From Commensalibacter nepenthis (lineage in GTDB: Bacteria > Pseudomonadota > Alphaproteobacteria > Acetobacterales > Acetobacteraceae): 64,000 bases of DNA. Of this stretch, positions 8,219 through 17,548 are shown piece after piece. The notes under the pieces were generated by a model. It saw nothing but the letters and a program-made list of their open reading frames with translations. It ran no database searches and had not been told where the DNA came from. The stretch's first letter is position 1, and the number at the start of each line of letters is the position of its first letter. The translations under genes were made by a program, and so were the position numbers. The stretch is from assembly GCF_029953305.1 (NCBI RefSeq), contig NZ_JASBAN010000001.1, positions 1,667,001-1,731,000 of the forward strand, written 5' to 3'.

Positions 8219-9292
8219 ATGAATCAAGAAAATCAACCATTACGGTATGGATGGTCAACAGGGGCTTGTGCAACGGCTGCTGCCAAAGCGGCTTATCTTG
8301 CTATATATAATGGTTTTTTCTTGGATTGTGTAGAGATTACCTTACCCTCAGGGAAAAAAGTTTCATTTTCTTTATTCAAAACCCAAATGATTGATAAAAA
8401 TTGTGCGATTGCTTCGGTTATTAAAGATGCTGGCGATGATCCAGATGTGACGCATGGTGCTGAAATATGGGTACAAATAAAACGATTAGGAAAAGGTCAA
8501 GGAATTCTTTTCAAAGCAGGCAAAGGGGTGGGAACAGTTACGAAACCAGGTTTGCCTTTGGCGGTGGGTGAGCCTGCGATTAACCCTGTGCCACGCCAGA
8601 TGATTGTGAGTGCCTTATCTGAAGTTTACGATGATCCTCATGTTGAGGTGACTGTTGGTGTAACGAATGGTGAAGCAATCGCATTAAAAACAATGAATCC
8701 TCGGTTGGGCATTTTGGGTGGACTATCGATTTTAGGGACAACAGGGATTGTTGTGCCTTTTTCATGTGCAGCATGGATTGCGAGTATCCATCGTGGAATT
8801 GATGTGGCGCGGGCTGCACGTTTGGATCATCTGATTGCTTCAACGGGTAATGTTTCAGAGGTTGCAGCCCAAAAGATTTATAATCTGCCTGATAGCGCGT
8901 TAATAGAGATGGGAGATTTCGCTGGAGGTGTTTTAAAATATATTAAAACCCATTCAGTCAAAAAATTAACGCTGGCGGGAGGGGTTGCAAAAATGACGAA
9001 ACTTGCTCAAGGGCATTTGGATTTACACTCCAAACGTTCTTCTGTGGATATAGAGTTGTTGGCTGAATGGGTGGCACAGCTTGGTGCACGCCAAGAAATG
9101 GTTGAACAAGTTAAGAACGCCAACACAACAGCTGAGGTTTTTTCTTTGTGTCAGGAGCAAATTCCTTTAGGTGACTTTATTGCCCAAAAAGCATTGCAGA
9201 TCACAAAACAAGCACTTGATCCTGTATTGATTGAAATTGAAATATTGCTATTTGATCGGCAAGGTAAAGCGCAAGGTAAGGCTATTGGGTAA
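8219..9292 (+). CDS. cbiD: Cobalt-precorrin-5B C1-methyltransferase
   Basis: CbiD methylates C1 of the corrin ring with S-adenosylmethionine in the anaerobic-type cobalamin route; the aerobic route uses CobF for this carbon. The 357-residue protein has the family's opening L-R-Y-G-W-S-T-G-A-C-A-T-A-A-A-K-A, then K-D-A-G-D-D-P-D-V-T-H-G, A-G-K-G-V-G-T-V-T-K-P-G-L, and L-G-I-L-G-G-L-S-I-L-G-T-T-G. The ATG at 8219 has GAAGGG eight bases upstream; an overlapping out-of-frame ATG lies four bases earlier. It is the only plus-strand gene between cobB and the eut genes. Confidence 0.95.
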   Translation: MNQENQPLRYGWSTGACATAAAKAAYLAIYNGFFLDCVEITLPSGKKVSFSLFKTQMIDKNCAIASVIKDAGDDPDVTHGAEIWVQIKRLGKGQGILFKAGKGVGTVTKPGLPLAVGEPAINPVPRQMIVSALSEVYDDPHVEVTVGVTNGEAIALKTMNPRLGILGGLSILGTTGIVVPFSCAAWIASIHRGIDVARAARLDHLIASTGNVSEVAAQKIYNLPDSALIEMGDFAGGVLKYIKTHSVKKLTLAGGVAKMTKLAQGHLDLHSKRSSVDIELLAEWVAQLGARQEMVEQVKNANTTAEVFSLCQEQIPLGDFIAQKALQITKQALDPVLIEIEILLFDRQGKAQGKAIG

Positions 9293-9309
9293 TGAATATT
9301 TGATTTAAG

Positions 9310-10083
9310 CTAAGTAATATAGAGCGGTTTGATGGTGTCTGAGAGCGTCGCATTATCGCTTTCATCTTTTAGACGAACGCCACTGATTTGCTTGATAAAG
9401 CTTTGCTCTAATAACCATGCCAGTTTAAATGCAGCCAGATCGTGTCTCAATCCTTCTGGACGAACATTTGAAATACAATTACGATCGGCATCATTGCGTG
9501 TATTATCTGGCTGCCATGTCATGTAAATACCAAGGCTGTCTGCGGAGGATAATCCAGGACGTTCACCAATGAGCATAGTGATGGATTTTGCACGTAAAAG
9601 AGTACCAATTTGATCGCCAAGTGCCACTCTGGCTTGATGTGCAAGCACAATGGGTCCTAGTTGAATATTGAATTTCTTTAAATAAGGCAGTAATGCGCGA
9701 ATAACGCCTACAGCCTGACGATCAACTGCATAAGAAGATAACCCATCCCCAATAATAATAATTAAATCAGAAGGGTTTTGATAGGCTTGTTCTAGCTTCT
9801 CAATACTTTCTTGGTTTAATTTTCGTCCCAGATCAGGACGGCGTAAATATTCTTCTCGATCTTTTACACAACTATGGACGGTAAGCGTTGATAAGCCCAT
9901 AGCCTGTAATTCATCTTGTATTTTGTTACTATTAAAAGGTTGATGCACAGCATCTCTTGCTTGTGCATGAGATAGTGAAAAATTTAAAGTTTCTTTGGTT
10001 GGTAAACTGACCCCATTACGCCCCAATGCAATGCGTGCTTTGGTGAATTGTTTTAAAAATAACCAATTATCAGGAAGGGTCAT
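9310..10083 (-). CDS. eutC: Ethanolamine ammonia-lyase light subunit
   Basis: EutC is the small subunit of the adenosylcobalamin-dependent enzyme that splits ethanolamine into acetaldehyde and ammonia. The 257-residue protein has the conserved R-I-A-L-G-R-N-G (18-25), the H-A-x-A-R-D-A-V-H segment and V-H-S that contact the cofactor, the Y-L-R-R-P-D-L-G-R-K-L pattern, and the later G-E-R-P-G-L-S-S-A-D-S-L-G-I-Y motif. It starts two bases after the eutB stop and forms an operon with eutB and the permease. There is no sign of carboxysome-like shell genes nearby. Confidence 0.95.
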   Translation of the reverse strand: MTLPDNWLFLKQFTKARIALGRNGVSLPTKETLNFSLSHAQARDAVHQPFNSNKIQDELQAMGLSTLTVHSCVKDREEYLRRPDLGRKLNQESIEKLEQAYQNPSDLIIIIGDGLSSYAVDRQAVGVIRALLPYLKKFNIQLGPIVLAHQARVALGDQIGTLLRAKSITMLIGERPGLSSADSLGIYMTWQPDNTRNDADRNCISNVRPEGLRHDLAAFKLAWLLEQSFIKQISGVRLKDESDNATLSDTIKPLYIT

Positions 10084-10085
10084 GT

Positions 10086-11468
10086 TTATTCTCCTGCAGG
10101 TAAAGAAGCGAGTAAAGGATGATTAGAATTTGCAGCTTGTAATTGCCCCATTTTATCGGTGATATGCATTTTTTCTAACCATTCACCAAATTCAGGTGCA
10201 TGTTTAAGGTTGAATAAACGACGAAGATATAATGCATCATGAAAAGAAGTGCTTTGATAATTTAACATAATATCATCAGCACCAGGAACACTAATAATAA
10301 ACGGAATATTTGCAGCTCCTAATAGAGTAAGCAATGTATCCATATCATCTTGATCTGTTTGTGCATGATTTGTATAGCAAATATCACATCCCAAAGGTAA
10401 CCCGAGCAACTTTCCACAGAAATGATCTTCCAAACCAGCTCTAATAATTTGTTTTCCGTCATATAAATATTCTGGTCCAATAAATCCAACCACGGTATTG
10501 ACGAGTAAAGGGGTGTAATGTCTTGCCACAGCATACGCTCTGGCTTCACAGGTTTGTTGATCGATCCCATGATGTGCATCGGCAGATAAACAGCTACCCT
10601 GCCCAGTTTCGAAATACATGACATTTTTTCCAACGGTGCCTCTATTTAAAGAAAGTGCAGCATCATAAGATTCTTGTAAGATATTCAGATTAATTCCAAA
10701 GCTAGTATTGGCTTTTTCTGTGCCTGCAATCGATTGAAAGACTAAATCAACAGGAATATTTTTTTCTATCAGCTGAATAGTATTGGTAACATGTGTGAGT
10801 ACGCAGGATTGTGTAGGAATCTCAAATCGTTGAATGACTTCATCCAACATTTGGTTAATTTTTCCAAGGATTGGTAAGCTATCACTTGCAGGATTAATGC
10901 CAATAACAGCGTCTCCACTGCCATAGAGCAATCCATCCAGCATGCCCGCAGCAATTTCTTGCAAATCGTCAGTCGGACTATTGGGTTGTAATCGGGTGCT
11001 AAGATGTCCCGGCAGTCCTATGGTATTTCGGAATTTTGTGACGACATGACATTTTCTTGCGGCAATAATAAGGTCTTGATTACGCATTAATTTACTGACT
11101 GCTGCTGCCATTTCAGGGGTAATAGCAGGGCTTGCAGATGTAATCATTTCTGGTGTGGTTGTGTCGTCTAAGATCCAATTACGAAAATCACCCACTGTTA
11201 AATGGCTAATAGGCTGAAACTTATCTTTGTCATGACTATCAACGATAAGACGTGTGACTTCATCTTGTTCATAAGGGATTAACTGATCTTCTAAAAATGT
11301 TTTAAGAGAAATATCAGCTAGAGCCATTTTTGCAGCAGCACGTTCTTCATCACAACTTGCAGCAACACCCGCCAACACATCACCTGATCGTAAAGGAGAG
11401 GCTTTGGCTAGTACTGTTTTTAAATCTTCAAAAACCCAAGTTTGATTGGCTAAAATTGTTTTATACAT
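10086..11468 (-). CDS. eutB: Ethanolamine ammonia-lyase heavy subunit
   Basis: EutB is the catalytic TIM-barrel subunit that binds ethanolamine and, with EutC, adenosylcobalamin. The protein has 460 residues, the usual length. Recognisable parts are F-x-D-L-K-x-V-L-A-K-A-S-P-x-R-S-G-D-x-L-A-G near the N-terminus, the N-T-I-G-L-P-G-H-L-S-T-R-L-Q-P-N segment, G-D-A-V-I-G-I-N-P, and the M-Y-F-E-T-G-Q-G-S-x-L-S-A-x-A-H-H-G-x-D-Q segment that carries the active-site glutamate region. It lies between the permease and eutC. No eutA reactivase or eutR regulator is visible, so this is a minimal ethanolamine catabolic set. Confidence 0.97.
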   Translation of the reverse strand: MYKTILANQTWVFEDLKTVLAKASPLRSGDVLAGVAASCDEERAAAKMALADISLKTFLEDQLIPYEQDEVTRLIVDSHDKDKFQPISHLTVGDFRNWILDDTTTPEMITSASPAITPEMAAAVSKLMRNQDLIIAARKCHVVTKFRNTIGLPGHLSTRLQPNSPTDDLQEIAAGMLDGLLYGSGDAVIGINPASDSLPILGKINQMLDEVIQRFEIPTQSCVLTHVTNTIQLIEKNIPVDLVFQSIAGTEKANTSFGINLNILQESYDAALSLNRGTVGKNVMYFETGQGSCLSADAHHGIDQQTCEARAYAVARHYTPLLVNTVVGFIGPEYLYDGKQIIRAGLEDHFCGKLLGLPLGCDICYTNHAQTDQDDMDTLLTLLGAANIPFIISVPGADDIMLNYQSTSFHDALYLRRLFNLKHAPEFGEWLEKMHITDKMGQLQAANSNHPLLASLPAGE

Positions 11469-11507
11469 AATTTTACCTGCTGAATGTTGCTAAGTATTGA
11501 CTGAGTT

Positions 11508-12863
11508 TTATTGGTTCATTTTATTTCTGGATGATCGCGTTGCTAGAAAATAAAGATATCCTATACCCATAAACCCAACAAAACATCCTGCCAGTTCAAG
11601 ATTATAGAGTGCCATTGTAATCAAGCATAAAACAGACATTATCATCGCAAAAAGTGGTGCAAAAGGATATAAAATTGCTTTAAAAGGTCGATGAAGGTTT
11701 GGTTCACTATGGCGTAATTTAAACAAGGATGCCATTGAAATAATATACATTAATAATGCGCCAAATGCAGCTACAGTCATAATACTTGCTGTTAAAGGTT
11801 GATTGGCAATAATAATCAGAGAGTCTGAAAAAATAGCACCAATGCCAACAAAACCACCTGCTAAAATAGCGATATATGGGGTATGGGTATATTTATTTAC
11901 TTTTGCTAAAAATATTGGTAAATAGCCATCGCGTGCTAAAGAAAAGATTTGTCGGGAATATCCCATAATAATACCGTGCAAAGAGGCAATTAATCCAAAA
12001 AGCCCTAGCCAAACTAAGATATTTAACCATATGCTTTGAGCTCCAACAACAGCCTTCATTGCTTGTGGTAGCGGATCATTAATATTAGCTAATAAACGCC
12101 AATCGCCTTTTGCACCGCCTGCGAATAACATAATGAATAAAGCAAGTACAGTAACCGTAATAATGCCAGCGCCTAATGCTTTTGGAATTGTGCGTTGTGG
12201 GTCTTTGGCTTCTTCCGCTGCCATAGATGCCCCCTCAATGGCTAAGAAAAACCAAATTGCAAAAGGAGTGGCTGCCAGCATTCCTTCAATCGTGGAAAAA
12301 TGAAATTGGTTTTGTCCACCCCATCCGTTATTGGCAAAATGATCCCACGAAAAGGTTGGCGCAACGATAACCATAAATAGAATTAACGCAAAAATAGCAA
12401 GTAATGTCACAATTAATTCAAAGGTTGCGGCAATATGAACACCAATAATATTCAACCCCATAAAGAGTAAAAAGGCCGTACAAGCGATCAGTTTGGTATT
12501 AATATAAGGAAATTGAACATTAATATATGCTCCAATTGCCATTGCAATCGCAGGAGGCGCAAAAACAAACTCGATTAATGTTGCAAACCCAGCAAAAAAT
12601 CCTATTGTCGGTCCGAAAGCACGTAATGCATAAGCAAAAGGTCCTCCTGCGTGGGGAATAGCCGTACTTAATTCTGTTAAACTGAAAATAAAACAGCAAT
12701 ACATTAACGCAATTAAAAGAACGACAATTAAAAATCCTAATGTTCCAGCAGAGGCCCAACCATAGCTCCACCCAAAAAAAGATCCTGAAATAACCAGACC
12801 AACCGCAATTCCCCAAAGATGAAAACCGCTTAATGTCTGTTTAAGAGCTGTGTTTGATGACAT
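11508..12863 (-). CDS. eat: Ethanolamine permease (APC-family amino acid permease)
   Basis: This is a 12-helix secondary transporter of the amino acid-polyamine-organocation superfamily. It closely follows the pattern of ethanolamine permeases, opening with L-x-G-x-H-L-W-G-I-A-V-G-L-V-I-S-G-x-x-F-G-W-S-Y-G-W. The start was placed at 12863 because an A-A-A-G-G-G ribosome-binding site lies six bases upstream; the alternative TTG two codons earlier lacks one. The protein has 451 residues and hydrophobic segments along the whole length. It precedes eutB by 39 bases on the same strand, so ethanolamine import and cleavage are probably expressed together. Upstream (12864-13092) the DNA is extremely AT-rich and likely holds the operon promoter. 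Confidence 0.88.
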   Translation of the reverse strand: MSSNTALKQTLSGFHLWGIAVGLVISGSFFGWSYGWASAGTLGFLIVVLLIALMYCCFIFSLTELSTAIPHAGGPFAYALRAFGPTIGFFAGFATLIEFVFAPPAIAMAIGAYINVQFPYINTKLIACTAFLLFMGLNIIGVHIAATFELIVTLLAIFALILFMVIVAPTFSWDHFANNGWGGQNQFHFSTIEGMLAATPFAIWFFLAIEGASMAAEEAKDPQRTIPKALGAGIITVTVLALFIMLFAGGAKGDWRLLANINDPLPQAMKAVVGAQSIWLNILVWLGLFGLIASLHGIIMGYSRQIFSLARDGYLPIFLAKVNKYTHTPYIAILAGGFVGIGAIFSDSLIIIANQPLTASIMTVAAFGALLMYIISMASLFKLRHSEPNLHRPFKAILYPFAPLFAMIMSVLCLITMALYNLELAGCFVGFMGIGYLYFLATRSSRNKMNQ

Positions 12864-13092
12864 AAGCAACCCTTTAGTATAAAATAATATTGAAATGAAA
12901 AAAACCTATAAAAACAGTAATTAAATTATAAATATAAAGCAAATAAAAAAATTAATAGGATATATTTATTAAATATTTGAAATATTGAATTATAAAATTT
13001 TGTTTTAAATCATTTTATTAGTGATAAATGTTTAATTTTTTCTTTTTCTGTAACTTTGTATAAAATTTTTTAAATAATCTGTATCGTCTATT

Positions 13093-13851
13093 TTAAGATC
13101 TTATTTTAAACCGTCTTTGATACTCAACATTATAGAGTGCGCTTTCGGTTGCTTGTTGATCGTGCAGGGCGGGACCAACCATAATCAAAGTCGTGCGTTC
13201 AACGGGTTGTTGGTTGAATTGTTCGATAATTGTGCCAAGGGTTCCTTTTAAAATTTGTTCATTTTCCCAAGTGACTCTGGCTGCAATAATAACAGGGCAG
13301 TCTTCTCCATAGAACGGGGCAAGGCGTCCAACGATCTCGTCTAAGCGATGAATAGCTAAATGTAAAACCAATGTGCAGCCTGTCTTTGCAAAAGTTTCTA
13401 GTTTTTCGTTTTCTGGCATAGAGGATGCACGTCCAGAAATACGGGTAAGGACAATTGATTGTGCAATTTCTGGAATAGTCAGTTCTTTTTCTATGAGGGC
13501 AGCGGCGGCGGCAAATGCAGGTACGCCAGGCGTTAACGTATAAGGAATATGATGTTTTATTAAACGCCGAATTTGTTCGGATACAGCACTGTAAACGGAT
13601 AAATCTCCTGAATGAAGACGGGCAATATCTTTGCCTGCTTGATGGGCTTTGACATATTCTGCTTCGATTTGATTGAGATTTAAAGGTGCAGTGTCAATTA
13701 ATGTTGCATCAGGTGGACAAAAATCCAGCATTTCTTTGGGAACAATAGAGCCTGCATATAAACAAATTGGACATTCAGAGAGGAGTTTATGTCCTCGTAA
13801 TGTTAATAAATCCACAGCCCCAGGGCCAGCACCAATAAAATGAACAGTCAT
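13093..13851 (-). CDS. cobM: Precorrin-4 C11-methyltransferase
   Basis: CobM/CbiF methylates C11 of the corrin precursor. The 252-residue protein is a typical tetrapyrrole methylase: V-H-F-I-G-A-G-P-G-A-V-D-L-L-T-L-R-G at the N-terminus, Y-A-G-S-I-V-P, then A-R-L-H-S-G-D-L-S-V-Y-S-A-V-S-E-Q, and T-P-G-V-P-A-F-A-A-A-A. The A-G-S and H-S-G-D patterns are characteristic of the C11 enzyme. The ATG overlaps the cobE stop by four bases (ATGA), so the two are coupled. Confidence 0.95.
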   Translation of the reverse strand: MTVHFIGAGPGAVDLLTLRGHKLLSECPICLYAGSIVPKEMLDFCPPDATLIDTAPLNLNQIEAEYVKAHQAGKDIARLHSGDLSVYSAVSEQIRRLIKHHIPYTLTPGVPAFAAAAALIEKELTIPEIAQSIVLTRISGRASSMPENEKLETFAKTGCTLVLHLAIHRLDEIVGRLAPFYGEDCPVIIAARVTWENEQILKGTLGTIIEQFNQQPVERTTLIMVGPALHDQQATESALYNVEYQRRFKIRS

Positions 13852-14276
13852 AAAGGGTCTCCTTTGATCGCTATGGAAAAACTTATTTTGTTATAAATCA
13901 TTTTAGGAATCAGTAAACGTCCATTTTTATGAATAAGTGCCAGCGCACATGCTTCCGCTACGGCACCAAGACCCGTATGGTGATAGGTTGTTTCGGAATA
14001 ACTATTACATTGAGGTTGTAAACGCAGCATTATTTCATGGGGAATAAAATGAACAGGAATAATTGATAGTTTTTTCAGATCAATCGCATTTTGATCTTGT
14101 TGTTTAAACGCAGGAAACGCGATATCGGTTGCATAATATTGATATTTTTGTAAAAGCATTTCCAATGTTTGGATAAGCTCTAACCCAGATGTTTTTTTTG
14201 AAAACCCCATACCAATGACGACCGGTTGCAAAAAGGTACAGGCGACTATTTGGTTATTGGAAATATCTTTTTGCAT
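13848..14276 (-). CDS. cobE: Cobalamin biosynthesis protein CobE (CbiG C-terminal-like)
   Basis: The 142-residue protein resembles CobE, which corresponds to the C-terminal domain of CbiG. Typical features are the opening I-G-M-G-F-x-K-K-T (about 21-29), the K-L-S-I-I-P segment, and the conserved H-H-T-G-L-G-A-V-A-E-A-C-A-L motif (about 101-114). In the aerobic pathway CobE is needed for B12 production but its reaction is unclear; in the anaerobic pathway the related CbiG domain helps open the delta-lactone. Its neighbours, cobM overlapping by four bases and cobL upstream, support the assignment. It is the most diverged gene in this cluster. Confidence 0.82.
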   Translation of the reverse strand: MQKDISNNQIVACTFLQPVVIGMGFSKKTSGLELIQTLEMLLQKYQYYATDIAFPAFKQQDQNAIDLKKLSIIPVHFIPHEIMLRLQPQCNSYSETTYHHTGLGAVAEACALALIHKNGRLLIPKMIYNKISFSIAIKGDPL

Positions 14277-14388
14277 TTGTTTAAATCTTAAGACACAATA
14301 AATTCAGTATATTTTAAAAAGATACTTATTTTAAAGTGATCCATTTCTTATCGGTTCGGTTAAATTGATTGGGTAGTTATTGGTATTT

Positions 14389-15591
14389 TTATTGTTTCTG
14401 CACGACATATTGTGTAATAGCTCGGGCAGGTTTAAAGCCGTGATATTGCCCCAAAGTTTCGTAATATTCAACGGATAGTCGTGTTATTTGCCCGCCCCGT
14501 TGTTGTTGTGCTTTGAACAATAAATAATCTCCTTCAGCAGTCACAGAGTTGATGACCAACCTTCCCAGTGGACATAGTGCGTTCCAGACTGTTTCTAATA
14601 AATTTGGGGATGTTAATCCGCCACCAATAAAAATCGCATCTGGACGTGGCAAATCTTGCAAAGATTCAGGTGCTTTACCATTGATAATTTGCAAAGCTGG
14701 CACACCAAGGCGTATTGCATTTTCTTTGGCACGATTGGCACGATTTATATGGGGTTCAATAGCAATGGCTTTGCAAGTTGGGTGTGTTAACATCCATTCA
14801 ATAGCAATAGAGCCAGAACCCGTTCCAATATCCCATAATAAAGCCCCAGGATAAGGTTGTAATGCGGATAGTGTATTGGCACGAACAGTTTGTTTGGTTA
14901 ATTGTCCATCATTTTCAAACCAATGATCTTCTCGTCCATGTGTAAAAGGAAGAGCAGTAAAATGATCCAACTCAAGGGCAATGATATTTAAGGGATGAAT
15001 ATCGTTTGGAATGGCATCTCTTCCAGATAGCCAGAAGATATGTTCATCCTTACCACCAAGGGCTTCTAAGATATAAAAATTTTTATAAGATATATGCCAC
15101 TCTTTTAAAAGAGTATGAACTTGATGAGGAGTTTTTTCGTTAGCGGATAGAATAAATAATCGGCGATACGGGATGAGGGAAGGGCGTAACGTTTCAATAG
15201 GTCGCCCACATAAAGAAACAGTATGGACATCCTGTCCATGCCATCCAAGGCGATTACATGCCAAACTATAAGAGGAAATAGCTGGAAAACTATTCCATTC
15301 GGCATGGGTTAATGTTTTTGTTAGTAAAGGACCAATTCCATACCAAAAAGGGTCTCCAGATGCCAAGACAGCAACAGGGGTTGGTTTATGTTGTAAAATT
15401 TTCTGTATAGAATGATCCAAAGGATTAGACCATATTTGCTTTTCCCCTTGAATTAACGCGTGTGCAAGGGCAAGATGACGCTTGCCCCCAACGACAAGAC
15501 TGGCATTTCGAATGCGGTGTTGCGCGGTCGGACAAAGTCGGTCGATACCATCTTCACCAATACCAATAATATTTAAGAATTGATTTGACAT
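14389..15591 (-). CDS. cobL: Precorrin-6Y C5,15-methyltransferase (decarboxylating), CbiE-CbiT fusion
   Basis: CobL methylates C5 and C15 and decarboxylates the ring C acetate. The 400-residue protein is a fusion. Residues 1 to about 205 form the CbiE-type tetrapyrrole methylase (I-G-I-G-E-D-G-I-D-R-L at the start, then L-A-S-G-D-P-F-W-Y-G-I-G). Residues from about 215 form the CbiT-type methyltransferase with the SAM-binding loop L-W-D-I-G-T-G-S-G-S-I-A-I-E-W. It shares the strand with cobE and cobM but has a 112-base gap before cobE. Fused CobL is typical of alphaproteobacteria. Confidence 0.95.
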   Translation of the reverse strand: MSNQFLNIIGIGEDGIDRLCPTAQHRIRNASLVVGGKRHLALAHALIQGEKQIWSNPLDHSIQKILQHKPTPVAVLASGDPFWYGIGPLLTKTLTHAEWNSFPAISSYSLACNRLGWHGQDVHTVSLCGRPIETLRPSLIPYRRLFILSANEKTPHQVHTLLKEWHISYKNFYILEALGGKDEHIFWLSGRDAIPNDIHPLNIIALELDHFTALPFTHGREDHWFENDGQLTKQTVRANTLSALQPYPGALLWDIGTGSGSIAIEWMLTHPTCKAIAIEPHINRANRAKENAIRLGVPALQIINGKAPESLQDLPRPDAIFIGGGLTSPNLLETVWNALCPLGRLVINSVTAEGDYLLFKAQQQRGGQITRLSVEYYETLGQYHGFKPARAITQYVVQKQ

Positions 15592-15754
15592 CGAAATACT
15601 TCTATTCTAGGTTTTTAGGGAATTATTAATCGAGTGATTGTAAAGATTTCTACTAAGTAAAGTCAATAACCACTCGGCATAACAAACAATAATTTTAGAA
15701 TTAAACAGTAATTAAAGATAAGATAGACTGTAGATGGGGTACGTCGTGAAATAA

Positions 15755-16737
15755 TTTTGGTCTCACGCAAGGAATTGTTGTTGGGACAATCATTGACGAT
15801 ATTAATGATTTAGAAAATAGCACAGGGATAAACAATTTATTGAGTTTTACTGTCCCAGTTCATCAAGATATTACCGATACCCCAACAATGTCGTAATTTT
15901 TAAACGCATCAAATACTGAATACACAATCACTGGCAAATCAGGTAAGCTGAAAGCATTTCTAGTGAATGGTAAGCAACTTGCAATACAAAATTTAGAGTC
16001 ACGGATGACAGTAAAAGTGTGGATAATAGATGAAAATCAAGAGGTTATCGCATATTTAGGAATAGGAGGGGGATAATTTACTCTTAAATCCTGCGATGTT
16101 TGCTTCTCGACTTGCGGTTGATATAACGGTGTGGAATCAAGCCATATCTCATTCAGAAAGAGATTCGGTAAAATTCCCACAATACCTAGTACATGAAGCA
16201 GAAAAGCAAGGTTATAACACCAATATTTTTTTGTGACTGGACATTCATTGGGTGGTATCGAGGCTTTTTATGTCGCTCAACAAACCGGTTTAGGGGGGCA
16301 TTTGAATTCACAGGCATTCCAGCATCAACAACGGTATAAGGTACAGGTGATAAGTTTGTTAGCGTGGTTACCTATGGTGATTTTGTGGGTGAGTATGCAT
16401 CTGATATTGCAAAAGGTATCCGTTTTTAACAATAATGTATTCGGACGCAAATGGAGAGATGAATCATTATGGTAAAGTATTAACAATTGGTGACAAAGCT
16501 GATAGTGAGGCAATGATGAGTAAGTTGGTAGATTGGAATAATTCAAGTTTAAAGAATGTAGTGGATATTTTGAAGGTTATTCCTGATTTCTTTAAGTTTC
16601 ATTTGCCTAGAACGCAGGCAGCTGATATGGGTATCGAACTTTCTCCACATTCTTTATTATGTAATATGATTTCTACACAACATGGAAATGTCATTCCAAT
16701 GGTTAATGATTCTATTACGGTTGCTTTCAAAACATAA
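15755..16737 (+). pseudogene. Broken lipase-like gene (GHSLGG alpha/beta-hydrolase remnant)
   Basis: Several pieces of one protein can be read on the plus strand in changing frames: a piece ending with D-I-T-D-T-P-T-M-S (about 15755-15895), a piece with T-V-K-V-W-I-I-D-E-N-Q-E-V-I (about 15905-16073), a piece with A-I-S-H-S-E-R-D-S-V-K-F-P-Q-Y-L (to about 16236), then V-T-G-H-S-L-G-G (from about 16233), V-S-V-V-T-Y-G-D-F-V-G-E-Y-A-S-D (about 16355-16420), and a last open stretch 16435-16737. The G-H-S-L-G-G motif is the nucleophile elbow of lipases. At least four frame changes or stops break it, so no full product is expected. The intact parent was probably a large lipase or esterase. Its place inside the cob cluster suggests an insertion that has since decayed. 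Confidence 0.7.
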
Positions 16738-16753
16738 ACTCAATTAACATTGC

Positions 16754-17548
16754 TTGAAGGGATATGAAATTTTTAAAAAAATTTTAATTTTGGGTGGAAC
16801 AACGGAAGCATCAGCGTTGATCAAAAACTGTCGAGATCAGGAAAATCTTGATCTAGTTTTGTCATTAGCTGGTGTAACCCAAAGCCCTGTTTTGCCTGCA
16901 CGAATAGTCACTAGGATTGGTGGGTTTGGTGGCACGATTAAAATGGCAGAGTGGCTAAAAGATAATCAAATTCATGCCATTATTGATGCAACCCATCCTT
17001 TTGCTCAACAAATTACGAAAAATGCGTATCAAGCAGCACGAATTGCGGACGTTCCTTATTTACGTCTGGAGCGCCCTGCGTGGCAAAAAAAGCCAGGGGA
17101 TATTTGGCACGAAGTAAAAACTGTTGAAGAGGCGGTTTTAAAATTAGGCAAAGACCCTTTGCGTGTTTTTGTCACGATTGGTCGCAAAGAGTTATTGCCC
17201 TTCAAAGAATGTGCTGTTTCTCATCATTATTGGATCAGAAGTGTTGATCGTCCTCAGGAATGTTATCTCCCTCGTCATGTTCAGTTAATTCAAGCCAAAG
17301 GACCGTTTGATGAAGCGGACGAGATGGCTTTTTTAAAGCACCACCAAATTCACTATATTGTTAGTAAAAATTCAGGAGGGCAAACCGTGTACGCAAAAAT
17401 CAGCGCGGCACGAAAATTAAAGATTCCTGTTATTTTGATTCAAAGACCGATAATGGAGCCAATGCCATGCGTAGATACATGGCAACAAGCTCAACAATGG
17501 ATATTTCAAATTGAATATCAAAACCCCAATTCAGACAAAGAAGGATGA
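16754..17548 (+). CDS. cobK: Precorrin-6A reductase
   Basis: CobK reduces precorrin-6A to dihydro-precorrin-6 with NADPH. The protein has [13 protein letters not shown] near the N-terminus (NADPH site), [19 protein letters not shown]-x-N-A, Y-L-R-L-E-R-P-x-W, and I-V-S-K-N-S-G-G near the end, all typical of CobK/CbiJ. The start is unclear. In frame, only a TTG at 16754 without a ribosome-binding site precedes the core. An ATG at 16764 preceded by GAAGGG is out of frame and would join the core only if the run of seven A at 16775-16781 had eight. The gene's end overlaps the converging NTF2-like gene by 31 bases. The function is secure and the start is not. Confidence 0.9.
   Translation: MKGYEIFKKILILGGTTEASALIKNCRDQENLDLVLSLAGVTQSPVLPARIVTRIGGFGGTIKMAEWLKDNQIHAIIDATHPFAQQITKNAYQAARIADVPYLRLERPAWQKKPGDIWHEVKTVEEAVLKLGKDPLRVFVTIGRKELLPFKECAVSHHYWIRSVDRPQECYLPRHVQLIQAKGPFDEADEMAFLKHHQIHYIVSKNSGGQTVYAKISAARKLKIPVILIQRPIMEPMPCVDTWQQAQQWIFQIEYQNPNSDKEG

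Noticed and set aside
12864-13092. Possible cobalamin riboswitch upstream of the permease-eut operon
   Set aside because: The region is almost pure A and T and lacks the conserved B12-box sequence; no B12 riboswitch consensus was found near the other cob genes either.
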